The position numbers were made by a program, and so were the translations under genes. Positions 6,784-11,976 of a DNA stretch of 11,976 nt are shown piece by piece. The stretch's first letter is position 1. Every line of letters begins with the position of its first letter. Below the pieces are notes generated by a model that ran no database searches, was not told where the DNA came from, and worked only from the letters and a program-made list of their open reading frames with translations. The stretch is from Bacillota bacterium (GTDB lineage: Bacteria; Bacillota; Clostridia; Oscillospirales; Ruminococcaceae): NCBI GenBank assembly GCA_023395695.1, contig JAEWYJ010000156.1, forward strand, positions 1-11,976. The letters are read 5' to 3'.

Positions 6784-8610
6784 ATGGAACATGCAGCAAT
6801 AAAAAGGCCATCTCAGCTTCATATCGGTTTTACCAGAGCGCGCACCTATTTTTCAAAGCCGCAGAACCTTGTTTTGCTGCTGCTGGGCATTGTGCTGTCG
6901 GTTACGACCGTTGCGCCCATCATCTCAATTCTTGTAGATACAATCAAAGTGCACCCGGGGTCAGTCGACTCGGTCGCCACGGGGCTGACAAGCGGCTATA
7001 CCCTTTTTAACTGGAAGGATCTTTTCACCGGCGCGCTACGCAAGGCAAACCTCTGGAACCCGCTTAAAAACACCCTTTTGCTGTCGGCCTTCTCCTGTCT
7101 GGGGGCCATTTTGTATGGCGGTGTTTTTGCCTATCTGGTCACCAGAACCAATCTTAAATTCAAAAAATATTTAAGCTCCATTTTTATTTTTCCATACATC
7201 ATGCCGCAGTGGACGCTGGCCGTTGTGTGGCAGAACCTTTTTAACAGCAACGAGATCACCGGTGCGTCAAACGGCCTGCTGGTCACACTGCTTAACATTA
7301 AAATGCCTCTTTGGTGGTGCAAGGGTCTCTTCCCCTGCGTTGTGGTGCTCTCAATGCACTATGCCGCCTTTGCATACATTCTCATCGGCGGCATATTCCG
7401 CAACATGGACGCCAATCTTGAGGAAGCCGCAACCATTCTGAACACCCCTAAGCTCAAAACCTTTTTCCGCGTTACACTGCCTATGGTCACTCCGGCCGTC
7501 ATGTCCACCATTCTGCTGGTGTTCGGCAGCGCAATGGGCAGCTACCCGGTGCCGCATTATCTGGGCCTGACCACCCTTTCGACCAAATACGTGGGTATGA
7601 ACGTCAACCGCATCGGCGAGGCGAGTATTCTGGCCGTTATTATGATGCTGTTCGGTGTTGCGATTCTGCTGGTCAACCAGATGAGCACCAGCGGGCGCAA
7701 AAGCTACACCACCGTCACCGGTAAGTCGGGCCAGAGCAGTGAGATAGACCTTGGCCGCATCGGCAAATACGCCATTGCAATCCTTTTTATCGTCCTGACC
7801 GTTATGACCAGCATCTTCCCGATTATTTCGTTCGCGACTGAGACGTTTTTGCCTAACCCGGGTGACTACAGCTTTTTGACGACGGGCGCCCTGAGCAACC
7901 TGACCACAAAATGGTGGCTCACCTCCGAAAATGTAACCGAGAGCGGCATGTACGGGCAGTATGGCATTTTGTATAACACCACAATTAAAAACGCCTTTAA
8001 GGGCACGCTGATCGTAGCGGCCAGCTGCGCACTGCTGGCGGGCACCATCGGCATGCTGGTTGGTTACAGCGTCAGCAAAAACCGCCGGAGCAAATGGGCG
8101 GGCTATGTCAACAGCATGGCGTTTTTGCCCTATCTGCTGCCTTCGCTGGCGGTGGGCGTGTCGTTTTTCATCTTTGGCTCCAGCCTTGGTATTTACAATA
8201 CATACCTGCTGCTGATTCTGGCAGGCGTCGTCAAATATATTCCGTTTGCCAGCCGCAGCTCGTTAAATTCCATGCTGCAGCTCAGCGGAGAGATTGAGGA
8301 AGCCGCCATCATACAGGATATTCCGTGGCATAAGCGCATGACCCGCATCATTATCACCATTCAGAAGGCGTCGATCATCAGCGGCAATATGCTGCCGTTT
8401 ATGACCGCGCTGCGTGAGCTGACGCTGTTTATGCTGCTTTGCTCCCAGAACAAGATTCTGACCACGCTGCTCGACTATTTTGATGAAATGGGGCTTTACG
8501 CCTTCTCAAGCGGCATTAACCTGATGCTTATTCTCATCATCATCGTCTGCAACGTCATTGTCAACAAGCTCACCGGCGCCAGCCTGGACAAGGGAATTGG
8601 AGGAAACTGA
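6784..8610 (+). CDS. ABC transporter permease, two fused transmembrane domains (FbpB/AfuB-like)
   Basis: This 608-residue integral membrane protein carries two binding-protein-dependent permease domains in one chain, so one copy can form the whole pore. Membrane segments fall near 29-50, 94-118, 130-150, 184-205, 233-255 and 280-298 in the first half. In the second half they are near 328-350, 402-428, 442-465, 470-490, 528-550 and 575-597. Each half has the EAA loop that docks on the ATPase: EEAATILNTPKLKTFFRVTLP at about 213-233, and EEAAIIQDIPWHKRMTRI from 505. Both lack the usual Gly, and the second also lacks the closing LP. The start is ATG 6784, with AAAGGAG 5 bases upstream; an in-frame TTG at 6751 lies in the hairpin loop and is rejected. 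The stop is one base before the ATPase ATG, so the two are translationally coupled. Fused permeases are typical of Fe(III)/AfuB-type importers. Confidence 0.93.
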   Translation: MEHAAIKRPSQLHIGFTRARTYFSKPQNLVLLLLGIVLSVTTVAPIISILVDTIKVHPGSVDSVATGLTSGYTLFNWKDLFTGALRKANLWNPLKNTLLLSAFSCLGAILYGGVFAYLVTRTNLKFKKYLSSIFIFPYIMPQWTLAVVWQNLFNSNEITGASNGLLVTLLNIKMPLWWCKGLFPCVVVLSMHYAAFAYILIGGIFRNMDANLEEAATILNTPKLKTFFRVTLPMVTPAVMSTILLVFGSAMGSYPVPHYLGLTTLSTKYVGMNVNRIGEASILAVIMMLFGVAILLVNQMSTSGRKSYTTVTGKSGQSSEIDLGRIGKYAIAILFIVLTVMTSIFPIISFATETFLPNPGDYSFLTTGALSNLTTKWWLTSENVTESGMYGQYGILYNTTIKNAFKGTLIVAASCALLAGTIGMLVGYSVSKNRRSKWAGYVNSMAFLPYLLPSLAVGVSFFIFGSSLGIYNTYLLLILAGVVKYIPFASRSSLNSMLQLSGEIEEAAIIQDIPWHKRMTRIIITIQKASIISGNMLPFMTALRELTLFMLLCSQNKILTTLLDYFDEMGLYAFSSGINLMLILIIIVCNVIVNKLTGASLDKGIGGN

Positions 8611-8611
8611 T

Positions 8612-10258
8612 ATGCCTGAAATTGTGCTGAGTCATATTACCAAGCGATGGGATAAGTTTTATGCCGTCGACAACCTGAACCTGACGATTGCGGATAACGC
8701 GTTCGTCACGCTGCTGGGCCCCTCGGGCTGCGGCAAGACGACCATTCTGCGCATGATTGCAGGCCTTGAAACGCCGACCAACGGCAAAATTACGATTGGC
8801 GGCGTCACGGTGTTCGACAGCGAGCGGGGCATCAATGTTCCGCCCAACAAGCGGCGCGTGGGCTTTTTGTTCCAGAACTACGCGCTGTGGCCGAATATGA
8901 CCGTCTACCAGAATATCTCCTTTGGCCTGAGTAATATCCGGGAGGAGATGGCCAGCGTCGATTTTGAAGCCCGCAAGGCGCACACGCTGATACGGGTGCT
9001 CAAAAAGCCGGCCGACGTTGTCAGAACCATTAACGAAAGCAAGGATAAAAAAGGAAAAATTGACCCGGCCCGCGTGCTGGTTAAATTAATTGACAGCTAT
9101 GGCATATCGGTCTACACCGCCAAAGTGCTGCTCGGCTATAAGCTCAACGAGGCGCTCAACGCCGACGTGCTTGCAAAGGCGCACATTGCCGAGCTGGAAG
9201 CGCAGCTTGAGAACGCCCGAAAAAAACATGCGGCCGAGGGCGTTGCGCTCAACGACAAATTTGAGCTGACCCGGGACGGGCAGGTGCTCAGACAGGTGCG
9301 AAAGCTGACCGAGGAGGAAATTGACCTGATTGTGCGGCGCGTTTCCCGCGTTGTCAAAATCGGCATGTTTATGGACCGTTACCCCAGCGAGCTTTCGGGC
9401 GGGCAGCAGCAGCGCGTCGCCATTGCCCGCACGCTGGCGCCCGAGCCGGCGGTGCTTTTCATGGACGAGCCGCTTTCCAACCTTGACGCAAAGCTGCGCC
9501 TTGAAATGCGCTCCGAGTTGCAGCGGTTACATATCGACACCGGCAGCACCTTTATCTACGTCACGCACGACCAGATGGAGGCGATGACCCTCGCCACAAA
9601 AATCTGCCTCATCGACAACGGTGTTTTGCAGCAGTATGACGCGCCGCTGGACATTTACAACAAGCCCCGGAACTTGTTTGTCGCCGATTTTGTCGGCAAC
9701 CCCGCCATCAACTTTATCGAAGCGCAGGGCAGCCAGCAGAGCGACGGCTCGGTTGCGATGACCTTTTTTGACGGCATGGCGGCGTCCTTTGTACCGGCTT
9801 GGCCGCTGGATCTTGAGCAGTGGGGCCAGGAGGCCGACCAGCAGGAACGCGAGCGGCTGGAGGCGGAGCGGCAAAAGCAGGGGGACAAAAAGAACGTTGA
9901 AAAAGGCAACAAGGATACGGCCTTTAAATATCATATTGCAAAGATCGGCGAAGCTGAGGCAATTGAGGACGACAGCCTGCCCGGCGACGACGACTTTGTC
10001 ATCGGTGTGCGGCCGGAGTTTATCCATCTGAGCGAAAACGGCGCCATCGAGGGCGAAATATACAGCGCCATGCCCACCGGCATGGAGACAACCGTTAAAA
10101 TCCGGGTGGGCGACTTCCTGCTCACGGGGGTGGTGTTTGGCGGCGTGCTCTATCAGATCGGCCAAAAGGTCAGAATGAGCTTTGGCGGCAACGCCATTGC
10201 ATTGTTCAGCCGCAAAAACGGCAGAATGATTGCGTCGGGTTCTCTTAAAATTATATAA
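8612..10258 (+). CDS. ABC transporter ATP-binding protein with large helical-domain insertion
   Basis: This is a 548-residue cytosolic ATPase of the MalK/FbpC/PotA type that powers the importer. All catalytic motifs are intact: Walker A GPSGCGKT at 36-43, Q-loop Gln88, signature LSGGQQQR at 261-268, Walker B VLFMDEP at 281-287 with Glu286, D-loop SNLD, and switch His319 in VTHDQMEAM. A C-terminal regulatory (TOBE-like) region has VIGVRPEFIHL at 463-473. Two additions are unusual. About 120 extra residues lie between the Q-loop and the signature (around 108-235; relatives have about 50 residues there), including a probable coiled coil at 183-206. A charged Glu/Gln/Lys-rich stretch at about 401-460 splits the C-terminal domain. 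Relatives are about 350-370 aa. The start is ATG 8612, with GGAGG 8 bases upstream. Reading frame and codon use are continuous across both additions, so they are not frameshift artefacts. Confidence 0.94.
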   Translation: MPEIVLSHITKRWDKFYAVDNLNLTIADNAFVTLLGPSGCGKTTILRMIAGLETPTNGKITIGGVTVFDSERGINVPPNKRRVGFLFQNYALWPNMTVYQNISFGLSNIREEMASVDFEARKAHTLIRVLKKPADVVRTINESKDKKGKIDPARVLVKLIDSYGISVYTAKVLLGYKLNEALNADVLAKAHIAELEAQLENARKKHAAEGVALNDKFELTRDGQVLRQVRKLTEEEIDLIVRRVSRVVKIGMFMDRYPSELSGGQQQRVAIARTLAPEPAVLFMDEPLSNLDAKLRLEMRSELQRLHIDTGSTFIYVTHDQMEAMTLATKICLIDNGVLQQYDAPLDIYNKPRNLFVADFVGNPAINFIEAQGSQQSDGSVAMTFFDGMAASFVPAWPLDLEQWGQEADQQERERLEAERQKQGDKKNVEKGNKDTAFKYHIAKIGEAEAIEDDSLPGDDDFVIGVRPEFIHLSENGAIEGEIYSAMPTGMETTVKIRVGDFLLTGVVFGGVLYQIGQKVRMSFGGNAIALFSRKNGRMIASGSLKII

Positions 10259-10265
10259 CAGACGT

Positions 10266-10299
10266 ACAGGCTGCCGCGGTTTGACTTCGGCAGCCGTGT
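10266..10299 (+). other. Hairpin between ATPase and beta-phosphoglucomutase genes
   Basis: GGCTGCCG at 10269-10276 pairs perfectly with CGGCAGCC at 10288-10295 around an 11-base loop. ACA and TGT can extend it past a bulged G. No T-run follows, so it is not a standard terminator, and read-through into the next gene is likely. A processing or stability element is possible. Confidence 0.5.
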
Positions 10300-10336
10300 C
10301 CGTCCCTGAAATCTGTATAAACGAATGGAGCAGACT

Positions 10337-10978
10337 ATGATAAAGGCGGTTATTTTCGATCTTGACGGCGTGCTTGTGCATACCGACCGGTTGCATTATC
10401 AGGCATGGAAGGCGCTGGCCGACGGATTGGGCATCCCGTTTGACGAAGCGTTCAACCGGCGGCTGCGTGGGCTGTCGCGCATGGACAGTCTGGAAGAAAT
10501 TCTTAAAAGTGTCAACCGTACCGATTCCTCCCAAGAAAAAAACCGGCTGGCGGCGCAGAAGAATGAGGCCTACAAGGCGCTGATTGCAGGCATGACGCCG
10601 GCGGATGTCCCTGTGGCAGTTTTGCGCACGCTCCAAACGCTCAGGGGGCAGGGGCTGCGCCTTGGGGTGGGCAGCAGCAGCCAAAACGCCCGCTTTATTC
10701 TAACGCGGACAGAGCTGGAGAATTTTTTTGACGCCGTGGCGGACGGCACGATGATTACCCGCGCAAAGCCCGACCCCGAGGTGTTTTTAAAGGCCGCGGC
10801 GCTTCTGGGGGTACCGCCGTGTGAAACGGCGGTTGTTGAGGATGCGCAGGCGGGCATAACGGCGGCCAAGGCCGGCGGGTTTATTGCGGTGGCGGTCGGA
10901 GATGCCATGACCTGCGGGCTTGCCGATGCCTCGCTGCCGCATTTTTCGGAGCTGCCGGCCTGTCTGGCGCCGTTTTGA
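10337..10978 (+). CDS. pgmB: Beta-phosphoglucomutase (HAD superfamily)
   Basis: This 213-residue cytosolic enzyme is expected to convert beta-glucose 1-phosphate to glucose 6-phosphate. The N-terminal MIKAVIFDLDGVL places the nucleophile at Asp8 and the acid/base at Asp10, the same numbers as in the Lactococcus enzyme. HYQAWK gives His20, and RLRGLSRMDSLEEIL carries the Arg (48) and cap-domain loop that separate this family from simple phosphatases. GVGSSSQNA, ITRAKPDPEVF and VVEDAQAGI complete the HAD motifs for phosphate and Mg2+ binding. The start is ATG 10337 with TGGAG 6 bases upstream; an in-frame ATG at 10325 would remove that site and add four residues not seen in the family. It lies 78 bases after the ATPase gene with no clear terminator between, so it is probably co-transcribed. 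No sugar phosphorylase, its usual partner, is within the window. Confidence 0.9.
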   Translation: MIKAVIFDLDGVLVHTDRLHYQAWKALADGLGIPFDEAFNRRLRGLSRMDSLEEILKSVNRTDSSQEKNRLAAQKNEAYKALIAGMTPADVPVAVLRTLQTLRGQGLRLGVGSSSQNARFILTRTELENFFDAVADGTMITRAKPDPEVFLKAAALLGVPPCETAVVEDAQAGITAAKAGGFIAVAVGDAMTCGLADASLPHFSELPACLAPF

Positions 10979-11084
10979 GGGCGGTTGGAAGCAGACATTA
11001 CGCCAAAAGACAGCTCGCCCTTGCAGCCTGTTTTTCCCGCTGCTATATTGCTTTTTGTCAGGCGCTGTCCCGCTTGCAATATCC

Positions 11085-11148
11085 GCCTTGCGGCACGTAA
11101 AACAATTCCACAAATGACAGCCTGCTTTTCGGGCTAATCGACTATAAT
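11085..11148 (+). repeat. Dispersed intergenic repeat, copy 3
   Basis: The head is GCCTTGCGGCACGTAAAAC, the middle GCCTGCTTTTC and the tail TCGACTATAAT. There are 44 bases between the CGTAAAAC block and GACTATAA, the same as in copy 2. Here the tail happens to contain a perfect TATAAT at 11143-11148, but no -35 element lies at the right distance. Confidence 0.75.
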
Positions 11149-11256
11149 GACGCGGAAAGCTTCTGCTTTAAATAAAATTGTGCTAAGATGAAAATATGGT
11201 CAGACGCTACATTGTAAAATGAAATGCGACAAACTTAAAAAACGCACTGTCTTGGC

Positions 11257-11341
11257 GGCCTATTTTCTGCGCCGCTGCGTTATCCTCCTTGGCGGGCGCC
11301 AGCCCGCCTGCGTCGTCTGGCTTTCGGCACAAAAAATAGCC
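11257..11341. repeat. 85-base imperfect palindrome with internal GC-rich hairpin
   Basis: The outer arms 11257-11273 (GGCCTATTTTCTGCGCC) and 11326-11341 (GGCACAAAAAATAGCC) pair over 14 positions, with one bulge and two mismatches. Inside, GGCGGGC at 11291-11297 and GCCCGCC at 11302-11308 form a perfect 7-bp hairpin around GCCA. The right arm is also the head of repeat copy 4, so the palindrome and repeat are probably one element. Confidence 0.75.
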
Positions 11342-11382
11342 GCTCCAATTCAGCTCCGCTTTTCAAGTTGGTCGACTATATA
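11320..11382 (+). repeat. Dispersed intergenic repeat, copy 4
   Basis: The head is GCTTTCGGCACAAAAAAT, the middle CTCCGCTTTTCAAG and the tail GTCGACTATATA. The spacing of 46 bases equals that of copy 1. The tail ends 28 bases before the ATG of the second binding-protein gene, so it is probably transcribed as part of, or lies at the edge of, that gene's leader. Confidence 0.75.
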
Positions 11383-11410
11383 AGTTCAAAACGCTTTCAG
11401 GGAGGGTGCG

Positions 11411-11976
11411 ATGCAAAATAAAATGCTGGCATTATTTTTGACTGCAACGGCGCTGCTTGGCGCCTGCGGTTCCAAAAGTGCCGTGGAATATGCGTTTTCT
11501 CCCGACGAGGCGGCACGTCTGGTTGTCTACACCTCTCACAAGCAGGAGATTTACGGCCCCATTATCAAGGAGTTTGAGGAGCGCACCGGCATATGGGTGC
11601 AGGTGGTCGACGGCGGCACCAGCGAAATGCTCGAGCGCATTGGATCGGAAAAGGATGCGCCGGTGGCCGACCTTATGTTTGGCGGCGGTATTGAGAGCCT
11701 GATGGCCTGCGCCGACTGCTTTGAGCCGTATGCGTGCAGTCAGGCAGCCCGCTTTCAAGATGGCCTGATGCCTCCAGACCAGCTGTGGACGCCCTTTTCG
11801 GTGCTTCCGATGGTCATTATCTACAACAAAAAGCTTGTGGCGCCAAACGAGGTAACCGGTTGGCACGACCTGTTGCTTGAAAAATGGCGGGACAAAATTG
11901 CCTTTGCCGACCCGAACACGTCCGGTTCAAGCTATACGGCGGTCATGACGCTGATTCAATGTTTGGGCAAGGACGA
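11411..11976 (+). CDS. Second solute-binding lipoprotein, Fe(III)/AfuA/PgtC-like, 3' end outside window
   Basis: The reading frame stays open to the window edge, giving 188 residues of a binding protein usually about 350 aa. MQNKMLALFLTATALLGAC is a lipoprotein signal with lipobox LGAC and Cys19 as the anchor. The mature part begins with LVVYTSHKQEIYGPIIKEFEERTG and continues GGTSEMLERI, DLMFGGGIESL, PMVIIYNKKLV and KIAFADPNTSGSSYTAV. This is the SBP_bac_6-type pattern seen in Fe(III)-, hexose-phosphate (AfuA)- and phosphoglycerate (PgtC)-binding proteins. ATG 11411 is supported by GGGAGGG 4 bases upstream. It is much more like classical AfuA/PgtC proteins than the first binding protein of this locus is. 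It may be an alternative binding subunit, belong to another importer, or, as with PgtC, feed a sensor kinase encoded downstream. Ligand unknown. Confidence 0.9.
   Translation, partial: MQNKMLALFLTATALLGACGSKSAVEYAFSPDEAARLVVYTSHKQEIYGPIIKEFEERTGIWVQVVDGGTSEMLERIGSEKDAPVADLMFGGGIESLMACADCFEPYACSQAARFQDGLMPPDQLWTPFSVLPMVIIYNKKLVAPNEVTGWHDLLLEKWRDKIAFADPNTSGSSYTAVMTLIQCLGKD

Larger units (their letters stand above)
10979..11410. other. 432-base intergenic region with two repeats and a large palindrome
   Basis: No convincing gene is present. The region contains repeat copies 3 and 4 and the imperfect palindrome at 11257-11341. It also has a short inverted repeat (ATATTGC 11045-11051 with GCAATAT 11076-11082). 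The AT-rich stretch 11160-11250 has no promoter pair I would defend. The ribosome site GGGAGGG (11400-11406) precedes the next gene. No standard terminator for the beta-phosphoglucomutase gene was found. Confidence 0.6.

Noticed and set aside
8558..8611. N-terminal extension of the ATPase overlapping the permease 3' end
   Set aside because: ATG 8612 has GGAGG 8 bases upstream and gives the usual N-terminus of the family. The extension is permease sequence in another frame.
9527..10684. Minus-strand open frame of 385 codons opposite the ATPase and pgmB genes
   Set aside because: It spans two well-supported plus-strand genes and an intergenic hairpin. The translation is low-complexity and His/Gln/Arg-rich without motifs.
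11143..11148. Perfect TATAAT in the tail of repeat copy 3, considered as a promoter
   Set aside because: No -35-like hexamer lies 15-19 bases upstream and there is no extended -10 TG. The hexamer arises from the conserved repeat tail GACTATA.
1..11976. CRISPR array, tRNA/rRNA genes, insertion sequence or prophage genes
   Set aside because: No regular short direct repeats, cloverleaf-like sequences, transposase, integrase or phage structural motifs were seen on either strand.

Overview
The window reads as chromosomal DNA of a fairly GC-rich anaerobic Firmicute, most likely a Clostridia/Oscillospiraceae-type gut bacterium. The reasons are strong purine-rich Shine-Dalgarno sites (AGGAGG, AAAGGAG), TTG starts, lipoprotein signal peptides, sigma-A-like promoters, short rho-independent terminators, and protein families typical of that group (Amidase_6 cysteine hydrolase, class 3-type aldehyde dehydrogenase, BmrU/DgkB-type lipid kinase). 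Species cannot be named from the sequence alone. No rRNA, tRNA, CRISPR array, transposase or phage gene was seen.

Left part (1-4991): a set of mostly unrelated housekeeping or accessory genes. These are the 3' part of an MgtE magnesium channel/transporter with a clear terminator; a small three-helix membrane protein on the minus strand with a TTG start; a class 3-type aldehyde dehydrogenase on the minus strand; a divergent Amidase_6-type hydrolase; and a diacylglycerol/lipid kinase-like gene. The lipid kinase gene has a near-consensus promoter, a TTG start about 22 bases after the -10 box, and a terminator that overlaps its own stop codon.

Right part (4992-11976): one coherent transport locus. 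It encodes a solute-binding lipoprotein, a fused two-domain permease (about 608 aa), an ABC ATPase of 548 aa with a large insertion in its helical subdomain, then beta-phosphoglucomutase. After a 432-base gap comes a second solute-binding lipoprotein of the Fe(III)/AfuA/PgtC-like type, which runs off the window. The binding protein, permease and ATPase form a complete importer. A perfect 12-bp hairpin between binding protein and permease probably sets expression ratios. Beta-phosphoglucomutase suggests that carbohydrate or sugar phosphate, rather than iron, may be the cargo; this is inference.

The least expected signal is non-coding: a family of diverged intergenic repeats of about 63-65 bases. 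Four copies lie on the plus strand (1538-1600, 3114-3178, 11085-11148, 11320-11382) and a probable fifth, longer one on the minus strand (1041-1136). They share a head (CCTTGCGGC-CA-AAAA), a middle (CCTGCTTTTC) and a tail (GACTATA). Spacing from head to tail is 44 bases in two copies and 46 in the other two. Several sit at the 3' side of stem-loop-forming sequence, most clearly an 85-base imperfect palindrome at 11257-11341. I do not recognise this as a named repeat family.
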